From NCBI RefSeq assembly GCF_029263155.1, contig NZ_JAJCYB010000099.1, positions 1 to 64,000 on the forward strand: a DNA stretch of 64,000 bases, given 5' to 3'. Under the pieces are notes generated by a model. It was not told the origin of the DNA. It was given only the letters and a program-made list of their open reading frames with translations, and searched no databases. This stretch comes from Pseudonocardia sp. GTDB lineage: Bacteria; Actinomycetota; Actinomycetes; Mycobacteriales; Pseudonocardiaceae. The position numbers and the translations under genes were made by a program. Below are positions 37,358-45,841 of this stretch, in pieces. Each line of letters opens with the position of its first letter. Position 1 is the first letter of the stretch.

Positions 37358-37669
37358 ATGGACACCACGACGATCGACCGCTACTTCACCCTCGCCGCCC
37401 GCCCCGACCCCGCGGACCACCTCGCCCTGTTCGCCGACGACGCGGTGGTCGAGGACGAGAACCGGACGCATCGCGGCCGGGCCGCCATCCACGCCTGGCG
37501 GGCGGAGGCGCCGCGCGTGTCCTACGACGTCCTCGCCGTCGAGCCGGGCCCGCGGGCGCGCGTCGAGATCGCCGGGGACTTCCCGGGCAGCCCGGTCGAG
37601 CTCACCTTCACGTTCGGCCTCGACGGGGACGGGCGGATCTCGCGGCTGGCGATCCGGCCGAACGGCTGA
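37358..37669 (+). CDS. SnoaL/NTF2-like small protein
   Basis: A 103-residue protein: IDRYFTLAARPDPADHLALFADDAVVEDENRTHRGRAAIHAW is the NTF2-like signature of an initial helix followed by an 'alteration' cavity strand, and the rest forms the beta sheet (ARVEIAGDFPG, LTFTFGLDGDGRISRLAI). The fold serves isomerases, cyclases or simple ligand carriers. It begins 10 nt after the MerR operator, so the transcript is likely almost leaderless and ligand-induced. Confidence 0.85.
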   Translation: MDTTTIDRYFTLAARPDPADHLALFADDAVVEDENRTHRGRAAIHAWRAEAPRVSYDVLAVEPGPRARVEIAGDFPGSPVELTFTFGLDGDGRISRLAIRPNG

Positions 37670-37794
37670 TCGGGCCGGGAACGGGCGGTGCCACGGTGGC
37701 CGTCGGTCCCATGTCACGACCGTCTTCCCGCACCGGAGGCGCTCGGACGCCCGGTCATGCTCCCGCCGTACGGCCGGCCGCGGGTGCAGCGGGC

Positions 37795-38256
37795 TCAGGC
37801 CGGCGGGGCGGGCTCGGTGGTCCGGATCAGGCCGCGCGAGAGCCGCCGCAGCAGGTCGTCGAGCAGCTCGGTGTCCGAGCCCAGGATCTCCCGGAACTGC
37901 TGCTGCACCTCGGCTGAGGCGGCGTCCCACGCGGCCAGTGCCTCGCGTCCGCGCGGGGAGGCGAAGACCAGCACCCGCCGCCGGTCGTGCTCGTCGGCGC
38001 GGCGCAGCACCAGGTTGGCCGACACCATCCGGTCGACGAGCTTGCTCAGCTTCGGCGCCAGCATCATCGCGTGGTCCCCGACCACGTTCATCGGGCAACC
38101 TCCCTGCTCGACGAGCAGCGAGAGGATCCGCCACTGGTCGATACCGGAACCGTGCGCGCGGAGCGCCTCGTCGAGCCGCTGCGTGGCGGCGCGCTCCACC
38201 AGCGAGAGCAGTCGCAGGGACTCGTCACCGTCCAGCCGCCCGGGCCCTACCGCCAT
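37795..38256 (-). CDS. MarR-family transcriptional regulator
   Basis: A 153-residue regulator. A dimer helix lies at the start (DESLRLLSLVERAATQRLDEAL), then the winged HTH (IDQWRILSLLVEQGGCPMNVVGDHAMMLAPKLSKLVDRMV) and the wing VLRRADEHDRRRVLVFASPRGREAL. It is divergent from the AmiC-like sensor with only 64 bp between starts. It probably governs the amide-use genes, or itself. Confidence 0.9.
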   Translation of the reverse strand: MAVGPGRLDGDESLRLLSLVERAATQRLDEALRAHGSGIDQWRILSLLVEQGGCPMNVVGDHAMMLAPKLSKLVDRMVSANLVLRRADEHDRRRVLVFASPRGREALAAWDAASAEVQQQFREILGSDTELLDDLLRRLSRGLIRTTEPAPPA

Positions 38257-38320
38257 CAGAGAATGTTATCCCTGCGATTGGAGCAGCACGATCCTGGCGA
38301 CGACTGACTAGCGTATTGCC

Positions 38321-39418
38321 ATGACCTCACCTGTGGTGCCCCAGCACCTCACGGTGCCGCCCGGGCCCGAGCGCGACGTCTTCAACATGGCCCTGGTCAT
38401 CCCGCTGCAGGGGCCCGCCGGCATCTTCGGGCCGTCCTGCGAGAGTTGCGCAGCGCTCGCGATGGAGGAGGTCAACGACGAGGGAGGCGTGCTCGGCCGC
38501 CGGCTGAACCTGGTCCCGGTGGACGGCGGAGCGCCACCGGCGGCCGTCGCCAGGGAGATCGACGCCCTCATCCGGGTCGGGGCGATCGAGGCCGTCACGG
38601 GCTGGCACATCTCGGCGGTCCGGGAGGCCATCGCCCCCGCGATCGCCGGGCGCGTCCCCTATGCCTACACCGCGCTCTACGAGGGCGGCGAGCGTCGGCC
38701 CGGCGTGTTCATGACCGGGGAGACGCCGGACCAGCAGCTGGGCCCGACGCTCGACTGGTTCGCCGGCGCCGCCGGGATCCGGCGCTGGACGATCGTCGGC
38801 GACGACTACGTGTGGCCGCGGCTCTCCGCTCGCGCCGCACGGCGGTTCCTGCGGCAGATCGGCGGCACGGTCTGCGACGAGATGTACGTCCCGCTCGGCA
38901 CCACCGACTTCGCCGACGTGCTGCACCGGGTCGAGGCCAGCGCCTGCGAGGCCGTGCTGATGCTGCTCATCGGCCAGGACGCGGTCGAGTTCAACCGGTC
39001 GTTCACCGCATGGGGGCTCGACCGCGACGTCCTGCGGTTCAGCTCGCTGATCGACGAGAACGTGCTGCTCGCCTCCGGCGGCGACAACACGCGGGGCCTC
39101 ATGACCTCCGCCGGGTACTTCGAGGACCTCACGACGGCCTCCTGCCTCGACTTCGCGGCCACCTACTTCCGCCGCTTCGGCCCGGACGCCCCGGTGCTGA
39201 ACAGCCTGGGTGAGTCGTGCTACGAGGGCGTGCGGCTGCTCACCCAGCTGATGCGCCGCGCGGCCTCGACCGAGGTCCTGCCGATGACCTCGGTCGCCGA
39301 GGGGCTCGCCTACGAGAGCCCGCGCGGGACGGTCGAGGTGCGCGATCGGCACCTGCGGCAGAAGGTGTTCCTCGCCGCCGCCGACGGCCTGTTCTGGGAC
39401 GTCATCCAGCAGCTCTGA
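38321..39418 (+). CDS. AmiC/FmdD-like amide-sensing binding protein (cytoplasmic)
   Basis: A 365-residue periplasmic-binding-protein fold of the AmiC/UrtA class: NMALVIPLQGPAGIFGPSCESCAALAMEEVND at the start, RVPYAYTALYEGGER around the ligand pocket, then ACEAVLMLLIGQDAVEFNRSF. There is no signal peptide, so it is an intracellular sensor like Pseudomonas AmiC rather than a transporter component. It leads the fmd genes on the same strand, 27 nt before the promoter at 39445. No AmiR (ANTAR antiterminator) is seen in the window. Confidence 0.85.
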   Translation: MTSPVVPQHLTVPPGPERDVFNMALVIPLQGPAGIFGPSCESCAALAMEEVNDEGGVLGRRLNLVPVDGGAPPAAVAREIDALIRVGAIEAVTGWHISAVREAIAPAIAGRVPYAYTALYEGGERRPGVFMTGETPDQQLGPTLDWFAGAAGIRRWTIVGDDYVWPRLSARAARRFLRQIGGTVCDEMYVPLGTTDFADVLHRVEASACEAVLMLLIGQDAVEFNRSFTAWGLDRDVLRFSSLIDENVLLASGGDNTRGLMTSAGYFEDLTTASCLDFAATYFRRFGPDAPVLNSLGESCYEGVRLLTQLMRRAASTEVLPMTSVAEGLAYESPRGTVEVRDRHLRQKVFLAAADGLFWDVIQQL

Positions 39419-39444
39419 CCGTCCGCACTCGTCCGCCGCGGCCA

Positions 39445-39473
39445 TTGACAAGGCCTGTGACGCTGCGTATTTT
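39445..39473 (+). promoter_or_regulatory. near-consensus housekeeping promoter for the fmd genes
   Basis: TTGACA at 39445-39450 is followed by exactly 17 nt and TATTTT at 39468-39473. Such a strong consensus promoter is unusual in this GC-rich chromosome. It points to the FmdB/FmdA/channel genes. Confidence 0.75.
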
Positions 39474-39496
39474 CCTAGGAAATTGTTTCCACAATT
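39471..39496. promoter_or_regulatory. overlapping AT-rich palindromes, candidate operator
   Basis: TTTCCTAGGAAA (39471-39482) is a perfect 12-bp palindrome that begins inside the -10 box, and AATTGT-TTCC-ACAATT (39481-39496) directly follows. A regulator bound here would block the promoter or start site. The binder could be the MarR protein or another nitrogen regulator; the sequence does not tell. Confidence 0.65.
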
Positions 39497-39594
39497 CAGG
39501 CGCACCGCCTCCGTCTTCTGACGGCCGGCGGTGGGTCCGGATCGCCGCGCCCGGACACGGAGCGTGGCAGACCGCCGGCCAGGAGGTCGATCAG

Positions 39595-39894
39595 ATGGCA
39601 ACGTACGGGTACCGATGCGAGGTCGACGGACCCGTCGACGTCCGCATGCCGATCGGGACGGCGCCGGCAGCCCTCCCCTGCCCGCGCTGCGGCACGCCGT
39701 CACCGCGGGTCTACACCGCGCCACTGCTCGGGCTCGCCGACCGCACCCGCATGGGCGTGATCGACCGGACCGAGGCCTCCCGGTCCGAGCCCGCCGTCGT
39801 GTCCTCGCTGCCGGCGGCCCCGCGCCCGGGGCGGGCACGACGCGCCCCGTCGCCCCGGCTGGACCCGAGGACCAGCCGGCTGCCACGCCCCTGA
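39595..39894 (+). CDS. FmdB-family zinc-ribbon protein
   Basis: A 99-residue protein. ATYGYRCEVDGPVDVRMPIGTAP and the Cys pair CPRCGTPSPRVYTAP form the FmdB single zinc ribbon; only one Cys-x-x-Cys and an early Cys7 are seen. The tail is Arg/Pro-rich and disordered. FmdB accompanies formamidase FmdA in many bacteria and is proposed as a regulator. AGGAGG at 39581-39586 fixes the start at 39595. Confidence 0.85.
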   Translation: MATYGYRCEVDGPVDVRMPIGTAPAALPCPRCGTPSPRVYTAPLLGLADRTRMGVIDRTEASRSEPAVVSSLPAAPRPGRARRAPSPRLDPRTSRLPRP

Positions 39895-39973
39895 GGCCAC
39901 CCCACCCCGACGCGCCGGTCCCCCGGCGTTCGACGTTCGTACCAGGTGACACGGATGAGGAGTGCTGATCACC

Positions 39974-41227
39974 ATGCCCGAGGTCGTCTTCCCTCTCGAC
40001 TCGATGAAGAAGTTCACCGAGCAGCGCATCGTCGGCCACAACCGCTGGCACCCCGACATCCCCGCGCAGGTGCAGGTGAAGCCGGGTGACTCGTTCCGCG
40101 TGGACTGCCGGGAGTGGTTCGACGGCGCCATCCACAACGACGACTCCGCCGACGACATCCTCAACGCACCGCTGGCGAGCGTGCACGCACTCTCCGGACC
40201 GATCGCGGTGGAGGGCGCGCAGCCCGGCGACCTGCTGATCGTCGACATCCTCGACGTCGGTCCGATCCCCCAGGAGGACTCCGGACCCCTCGCCGGGCAG
40301 GGCTGGGGATACACCGGCGTGTTCGCCACCCGCAACGGCGGCGGATTCCTCACCGAGCAGTTCCCCGACGCGTACAAGGTGATCTGGGACTTCACCGGCG
40401 GCGTCGCGACCTCACGGCACGTGCCGGGCGTCGCGTTCACCGGCATCGTCCACCCGGGCCTGATGGGCACCGCGCCGTCGGCCGCGCTGTTGTCGACGTG
40501 GAACGCCCGCGAGCAGGCCCTGATCGACACCGACCCGAACCGGGTGCCGCCGCTGGCCCTTCCCCCGCTGCCGGACTCGGCGATCCTGGGCAACCTCACC
40601 GGCGACGAGTTCACCCGCGTCGCGTCCGAGGCGGCCCGTACCGCGCCGCCCCGGGAGAACGGCGGCAACCAGGACATCAAGAACCTCACCAAGGGATCCC
40701 GGGTGTTCTACCCGGTCTTCGTCGACGGCGCGAAGCTCTCTCTGGGCGACCTGCACTTCTCCCAGGGCGACGGCGAGATCACCTTCTGCGGCGCGATCGA
40801 GATGGGCGGGTTCATCGACCTGCGCGTCGACCTGATCAAGGGCGGGATGGACACCTACGGTGTCTCCGAGAACGCGATCTTCATGCCGGGTCGCACGGAC
40901 CCGCAGTACAGCGAGTGGCTGGCCTTCTCCGGCACGTCGGTGACGCTGGACGGCGAGCAGCGCTATCTCGACTCGCACCTGTCCTACCAGCGGGCCTGCC
41001 TGCACGCGATCGACTACCTGCAGAAGTTCGGCTACAGCGACATCCAGGCCTACATGATCCTGGGCGCCGCACCGATCGAGGGCCGCCTGTCCGGCGTGGT
41101 CGACATCCCGAACTCCTGCTCGACGGTCTACCTGCCGACCGAGATCTTCGACTTCGACGTCCGGCCGGGCAAGGGCGGCCCGCACCAGGTCGACCCGGGT
41201 ATGGGCGTGCCGGTGGCGCGCGCCTGA
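39974..41227 (+). CDS. fmdA: formamidase (acetamidase/formamidase family)
   Basis: A 417-residue amidase that hydrolyses formamide to formate and ammonia. It begins PEVVFPLDSMKKFTEQRIVGHNRWHPDIPA and shows the family blocks VKPGDSFRVDCREWFDGAIHNDDSADD, VEGAQPGDLLIVDILD, GFLTEQFPDAYKVIWDF, VFVDGAKLSLGDLHFSQGDGEITFCGAIEMGGF and YMILGAAPIEGRLSGVVDIPN. The ATG at 39974 is chosen over GTG 39962 because the GAGGAG site at 39956-39961 abuts the latter. Co-directional with fmdB and the channel. Confidence 0.96.
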   Translation: MPEVVFPLDSMKKFTEQRIVGHNRWHPDIPAQVQVKPGDSFRVDCREWFDGAIHNDDSADDILNAPLASVHALSGPIAVEGAQPGDLLIVDILDVGPIPQEDSGPLAGQGWGYTGVFATRNGGGFLTEQFPDAYKVIWDFTGGVATSRHVPGVAFTGIVHPGLMGTAPSAALLSTWNAREQALIDTDPNRVPPLALPPLPDSAILGNLTGDEFTRVASEAARTAPPRENGGNQDIKNLTKGSRVFYPVFVDGAKLSLGDLHFSQGDGEITFCGAIEMGGFIDLRVDLIKGGMDTYGVSENAIFMPGRTDPQYSEWLAFSGTSVTLDGEQRYLDSHLSYQRACLHAIDYLQKFGYSDIQAYMILGAAPIEGRLSGVVDIPNSCSTVYLPTEIFDFDVRPGKGGPHQVDPGMGVPVARA

Positions 41228-41393
41228 GGACACCCGCACCACCCCGTGCGGTCCGGGGGCGGGCCCTGCTGCGGCCCGCCCCCGCGTGCGGCCGCGCTCG
41301 GAACCGCCCCGAAGACGCCGCCCGGCGGGCGGCACACACCGTCGCGCCGGCGTACGCACGGCACCGGCCCACTCCCGAGGATGGAGCATCCCC

Positions 41394-42509
41394 ATGACCG
41401 CCGGCACGGCAACGACGCACCATGCGCTGGACTGGGTCAACGGCACCGCACCGCGGTTGCAGGAGCGCGTGCGGCGGATCCCGCCGCTGGCGTTCGTCGA
41501 GAACTGCCTGCGTGGCGTCGGGCAGGTGATGTTCATGAACAACCCGCTGACCGGCTTGTTCGTCCTGCTCGCGGCCTGGACGTTCGACCCGTGGATCGGC
41601 TTCGGCGGCACCGTCGGCGTCGTCGTGTCCACGCTGGTCGCACTGCTGATGGGATTCGACCGGGGCGCGATCCACGCCGGGCTCTACGGCTTCAACGGCG
41701 TGCTCTGCGGGCTCGCGCTCGCGACGTTCCTGGCCCCGCCGTGGGACGGCGTGGCGACGGTGTGGATCGTCGCGGTGAGCGCGGGCTCGTCGATCGCGAT
41801 GGCCGCGCTCGCCGCGCTCTTCGGCGGCGCGTGGGGCGTCCCGCCGTTCACGTTGGCGTTCAACATCTCCGTGCTGCTCTTCCTCATCACCGCGCTGCAC
41901 GCCGTGCGGGGCCGGGTCGGCGAGCTGATCGTCCCGACCCCGCCCGCCGTGACCGGCCCGACCGTGTCCGAGGCCCTGCGCGAGAGCGCCACCTCCGCCG
42001 CCGGGACCGACCTCGCCGCCGTCGTCAACGCCGTGCTGCGCGGCATCAGCCAACTGTTCTTCGTCAACAGCATCCTCGGCGGCATCCTCATCCTGGTCGG
42101 GATCCTGTTCTGCTCACGGATCGCCTTCGGCTTCGCGCTGGTCGGCTCCGCGGTCGGGATGGGCGTCGGGATGGCGCTCGGCGCCGACGGCACCGCGATC
42201 TACAACGGCCTGTGGGGGTTCAACTCGTTCGACGCCTGCCTGGCCATCGCCGGTGTCTTCTACGTCTTGACCTGGCGCTCGGCCCTGCTCGGGATCGCCT
42301 GCGCCGCATACACGGCGCTGCTGTTCGGCGCGATCGCCTCCTTCCTCGGCCCCTGGGGGCTGCCGGCGATGACGCTGCCGTTCTGCTTCGGCGTGCTGAC
42401 GTTCGTCATGCTCAAGGACGCCTCGCCGCGGCTGTTCACGTTCGTGCCGCCCGGGGAGATCGAGACACCGGAGGCACACCTGCGCCGCGCCCGGACCGTC
42501 TCTGCCTGA
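41394..42509 (+). CDS. urea transporter-family channel
   Basis: A 371-residue protein with two homologous halves, each opening with a conserved segment: GVGQVMFMNNPLTGLFVLLA in the first and GISQLFFVNSILGGILILVG in the second, ten helices in all. This internal repeat and the NPLTGL motif define the urea transporter fold; relatives conduct urea and short amides. The start at 41394 follows GGATGGAG. Genomic place after fmdA suggests uptake of amides for nitrogen supply. Confidence 0.9.
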   Translation: MTAGTATTHHALDWVNGTAPRLQERVRRIPPLAFVENCLRGVGQVMFMNNPLTGLFVLLAAWTFDPWIGFGGTVGVVVSTLVALLMGFDRGAIHAGLYGFNGVLCGLALATFLAPPWDGVATVWIVAVSAGSSIAMAALAALFGGAWGVPPFTLAFNISVLLFLITALHAVRGRVGELIVPTPPAVTGPTVSEALRESATSAAGTDLAAVVNAVLRGISQLFFVNSILGGILILVGILFCSRIAFGFALVGSAVGMGVGMALGADGTAIYNGLWGFNSFDACLAIAGVFYVLTWRSALLGIACAAYTALLFGAIASFLGPWGLPAMTLPFCFGVLTFVMLKDASPRLFTFVPPGEIETPEAHLRRARTVSA

Positions 42510-42530
42510 GGACCGGGCGGGGCGGCCCGC

Positions 42531-43787
42531 TCAGGGAAGCCGACCCTCGACCTCGGACCGTTCGCCGTCGGGCCGGCCCGTCCCGGTCCGCCGGGCGAAG
42601 CCGCGCACGCCGGGACTCGAGGTCAGGGTGTGGACCAGCACCGACGCGCAGATGGCGAGCGAGGCCGCCGCGAACAGGCGCTCGTATCCGGGCAGGCCGT
42701 AGCGGTGGGCGAAGGCGATGTAGTAGATGCCGGCCACGCCGAGCGGCCCGAACCACGACAGGAAGCCACGGCTGGACGGGCCGGTCGCGGTGAGCGACAG
42801 GGTCGCTGCGGCCACGGGCGGGCGGCGCAGCAGCAGCACCCAGGCCGCGAAGAGCAGGCCGGGCGCGCCGAGCGCGGCCCACCCGGACCACGGCAGCACG
42901 GTGCCGAAGACCCCGAACACCGCCACCACGCCGAGTCGGCTCGCGGCGCCGAGCGTGTCCCCGACGGGGGTCCGCAGTTCGTCGGGGAGGGTGAGTGACA
43001 TCGCCAGCGCCGCGAGGAACGCCCCGAGCACACCGCTGCCACCGAGCAGGTGCACCAGGCCCAGGGTCAACAGTGCGCCGGCCACCCCGAGCAGCGGGAC
43101 GTAGCTGCCGGACATCAGCTCGCGTCCCTCCGCCAGCCGGGCGGCCCGCGCCGCCGCCCACCCCAGCACCGGGCCGATGGCCACGGCCAGGCCGATCTCG
43201 CGCCCGGCCTCGAGCAGCCAGGTCTGCACCGCGGTTCCGACGGTCTCGGTCGCAAGCAGGCCCGCGAGCAGGACGAACGGCAGCGCCAACCCGTCGTTGA
43301 CGCCGGATTCGACCTGCAGGGTCCGGCGCAGCCGTCGGGGCAGCATCCGCTCCGGGAAGGCACCGGAGGCCAGGGCCGAGGCGACCACCGGATCGGTGGG
43401 GGTGAGCACCGCACCGAGCAGCAGCGCGGCCCCGACCGGCACGCCGAGCAGCAGCCAGGCACCGCCCGCGGTGACCAGCCACATACCGGCCATCACCACC
43501 GTCAGCAGGACCAGCAGCCGGCGGGCGTTGTGGCGCAGGTCGTCCCGGGTGATCTGCAGGGCGATGTCGGCGACGCCGAGTGCGAGCCCGATGCGCGCGA
43601 CGTGCTCGAGCAACGTGTGCCGCTCGACGGCGGCCGCCGGGTCGATCCAGCCGAGCGCGACCGGCCCGACGAGGGCCCCGAGCGCGAGAGCGAGCAGCAC
43701 GGGGGACAGCGAGTTGCGCTTGAGCAGCCGGGAGCTCAGCCCGAGGACGAGCACCGCGCCCGCGAGCAGCGCCAGCAGCGGATCCAC
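42531..43787 (-). CDS. NhaP-type sodium/proton antiporter
   Basis: A 418-residue CPA1 antiporter with 11-13 helices. It has the ion-binding ND pair in GVNDGLALPFVLLA, LTPTDPVVASALASGAFPE (the TDP/extended motif), and FGVFGTVLPWSGW. It exchanges Na+ or K+ for H+ at the membrane. GTG start at 43787. It is convergent with the channel gene, 21 nt between stops. Confidence 0.9.
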   Translation of the reverse strand: MDPLLALLAGAVLVLGLSSRLLKRNSLSPVLLALALGALVGPVALGWIDPAAAVERHTLLEHVARIGLALGVADIALQITRDDLRHNARRLLVLLTVVMAGMWLVTAGGAWLLLGVPVGAALLLGAVLTPTDPVVASALASGAFPERMLPRRLRRTLQVESGVNDGLALPFVLLAGLLATETVGTAVQTWLLEAGREIGLAVAIGPVLGWAAARAARLAEGRELMSGSYVPLLGVAGALLTLGLVHLLGGSGVLGAFLAALAMSLTLPDELRTPVGDTLGAASRLGVVAVFGVFGTVLPWSGWAALGAPGLLFAAWVLLLRRPPVAAATLSLTATGPSSRGFLSWFGPLGVAGIYYIAFAHRYGLPGYERLFAAASLAICASVLVHTLTSSPGVRGFARRTGTGRPDGERSEVEGRLP

Positions 43788-43984
43788 CGGGTCACCCGGT
43801 TCCCGTCGTCGCGCCGGGCCGGGGCGGGTCGGAGGGCGACGGTGGACGCGGCCGACGGCAGTATGTGGAACGGGCCATGTCCGACCTGCTACCCGGCCGA
43901 CCGCGGGGGAAACCTCGACCTGCGCGACCCGCCCGGGGCCGTGCTGCGAGAATCCCGCCGCGCAGGGTGCGCGGTGGAGGTGCG

Positions 43985-44386
43985 ATGAGCCGGGCCGGAC
44001 TGCGGGCGGTCGTCGTCGGTGCGGCGCTGGCCGTGCTGGCCTGCGGGTGCGGGAACCTCCCGACGCCGCGCCCGAGCGCCGGGCCCCCGGCGACCGCCAC
44101 CACCACCACCGCCGCCGCCGCGACGCCGACCGTGGATCCCGACGGATTCCCGACCTCCTTCGGGCGCGGCATCTACGACGTCGGCGTCGACATCGCACCC
44201 GGCACCTACCGCACGGGCCCGAGCTCGAGCTGCTACTGGTCGCGGTCGGTGCCCGGCCCCGAGGGCCGCGGCCGCGAGATCGTCGAGGACGTCTTCGACC
44301 GCCCGGAGGGCGGGGTCCACCGGGTCACCCTGGCCGAAGGCGAGAGGTTCAACACCAGCCGCTGCGGCATCTGGGACGCGGAGTGA
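43985..44386 (+). CDS. small lipoprotein of unknown function
   Basis: A 133-residue protein. The lipobox VLAC has the acylated Cys20, followed by a Thr/Pro/Ala linker and a beta-rich domain with a Cys pair (SSCYWSRS, SRCGIWDAE). The pattern GIYDVGVDIAPGTYRTG is common to exported actinobacterial proteins of unknown function with a single disulfide. ATG start. Confidence 0.8.
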   Translation: MSRAGLRAVVVGAALAVLACGCGNLPTPRPSAGPPATATTTTAAAATPTVDPDGFPTSFGRGIYDVGVDIAPGTYRTGPSSSCYWSRSVPGPEGRGREIVEDVFDRPEGGVHRVTLAEGERFNTSRCGIWDAE

Positions 44387-44489
44387 TCCGCGGCGGCCTC
44401 GACGACCCCGGCCGCCCCGAGGACCGCCCGACACTCAGCCGATGCTCAGGCACGATGGGCACCCTGGTGGTGGAGAGGAAGGTGACCCC

Positions 44490-44786
44490 ATGAGTGCCCT
44501 CGGTGCATTGCTCGGATTCATCCTGCTGCTGTTCCTGATCGCGTTGATCGTGCGGGCCGTGCTGGACTGGACGGGACTGGTCACGGCCGGCGACAACCGC
44601 TGGGTCAGCGGCGCCCGCGAGGTGTCCCACCGCGTGACCGAGCCGGTGATCGGTCCGGTGCGGCGGGTGCTGAAACCGGTGCGGATCGGCGGCGTCCAGC
44701 TCGACCTCGCTTTCACCGTCGGCTTTCGTCGCGACCCTGATCCTGCGCTCGCTCGTGTCGCAGCTGTGACTCCGATCCGCGGGTAG
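44490..44786 (+). CDS. YggT-family membrane protein, C terminus altered by a frameshift
   Basis: A 98-residue reading frame. SALGALLGFILLLFLIALIVRAVLDW and VTEPVIGPVRRVLKPVRIGGVQLDLAFTV are the normal YggT first half. After this the frame turns into a basic tail, whereas the +1 frame gives AFVATLILRSLVSQL and then a stop at 44767-44769, the expected final helix. An extra G near 44721 would explain this. The intact family has about 95 residues in two helices and acts in cell division or transport. GAGAGGAAGG precedes the ATG. Confidence 0.8.
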   Translation: MSALGALLGFILLLFLIALIVRAVLDWTGLVTAGDNRWVSGAREVSHRVTEPVIGPVRRVLKPVRIGGVQLDLAFTVGFRRDPDPALARVAAVTPIRG

Positions 44787-44916
44787 CGCGCTCGCCCCGC
44801 GGCGTGCGGGTGGGGTGTCGCTGCGGGTTCGCAGGCTTCGACTTCCGCCCCGTCGGCCGGCCCGCCGCGCGCCGGGGTCGGGAACACGCCTTGCCGGAAC
44901 GGCAACGGAGGTCGCA

Positions 44917-45627
44917 ATGACCGCGGCAGTGGGCGACCCTGGACCGGTGACCGACGACATCCAGGCAGGCTCCCCCACGACCGATGCACCGTCACCGGTC
45001 GACACCTACATCGGAGATCCGGCGGAACGGGCGGAATGGGACCGGCGCTACGCCGACAATGGGCCGCTGTGGAGCGGACGTCCCAACGGCGCGCTGGTCG
45101 CCGAGGTCGCCGGTCTCACCCCCGGGCGGGTGCTCGACGTCGGCTGCGGCGAGGGCGCAGACGCCGTCTGGCTCGCGCGCGGCGGCTGGGACGTGACCGC
45201 GCTCGAGGTCTCGGGCGTGGCGTTGGAGCGGGCGGCCGGGCACGCGCGCGACGCCGGGGTCACGGTCCGGTGGGTGCACGCCGGGCTGGCCGAGGCGGCG
45301 CTCCCGCCGAGATCGTTCGACCTGGTCTCGGCGCAGTACCCGGCCCTGCTGCGCACCCCCGACGCCGCAGGCGAGCGGGCGCTGCTCGCGGCTGTCGCAC
45401 CCGGGGGAGTGCTGCTGCTCGTGCACCACGCGGGGATGGACACCCAGCCGGTGCCCGAGGGCGGGTTCGACCCCGCCGACTACGTCTGGCCCTCCATGGT
45501 CGCCGCGTTCCTGGACGAGGACTGGGAGGTCGAGGTGGACGAGCAGCGGCCGCGCGTCGCGCCCGAGGGCGGGGCCGGTGCCCACCACACCGACGACGTC
45601 GTCCTGCGGGCGCGCCGGCTGCGCTGA
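44917..45627 (+). CDS. class I SAM-dependent methyltransferase
   Basis: A 236-residue enzyme with the binding motif LDVGCGEGADAVWLARGGW (motif I), the motif II acidic residue in ALEVSGV, a motif IV-like FDLVSAQYPALLR, and LLLVHHAG. The size and SAM loop fit small-molecule or tellurite-type methyltransferases. The ATG at 44917 follows GGAGG at 44907-44911. The substrate is unknown. Confidence 0.85.
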   Translation: MTAAVGDPGPVTDDIQAGSPTTDAPSPVDTYIGDPAERAEWDRRYADNGPLWSGRPNGALVAEVAGLTPGRVLDVGCGEGADAVWLARGGWDVTALEVSGVALERAAGHARDAGVTVRWVHAGLAEAALPPRSFDLVSAQYPALLRTPDAAGERALLAAVAPGGVLLLVHHAGMDTQPVPEGGFDPADYVWPSMVAAFLDEDWEVEVDEQRPRVAPEGGAGAHHTDDVVLRARRLR

Positions 45628-45664
45628 GGCGTGGCTGCGCTGAGGCGTGCCGGCCGGCGCCCGA

Positions 45665-45802
45665 TCACGCCAGCAGCTCGACCGCCGGCGCGAGGTCGTG
45701 GAGGAACTCCTCGCTCACCGCCCAGTACCCGACGCCGAGCGCGTCGCGGCGGCGCAGCAGCTCGTCGGCCATCTTCCGCGACGGGCTCCCGGACTCTCTG
45801 GC
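45665..45802 (-). pseudogene. C-terminal remnant of an F420/LLM-class oxidoreductase
   Basis: A minus-strand frame of 46 codons ends in a stop and reads SPSRKMADELLRRRDALGVG then YWAVSEEFLHDLAPAVELLA. This is the usual C terminus of luciferase-like F420-dependent oxidoreductases (residues after LLRRRD-x-LGVSY, then a final Val-Glu-Leu-Leu). Nothing of the barrel remains upstream, where the glycosidase-like gene begins, so it is a truncated relic. Confidence 0.45.
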
Positions 45803-45841
45803 GCACGCGCGCCGCACGGGTGGGCAGGTGGCGCCGGCGGC

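Noticed and set aside
39457..39490. GlnR box before the fmd genes
   Set aside because: GTGAC occurs, but the required GAAAC half at 6-nt spacing is absent.
39497..39594. Guanidine or other riboswitch in the fmdB leader
   Set aside because: No recognisable conserved core or terminator pairing was seen in the 98-nt leader.
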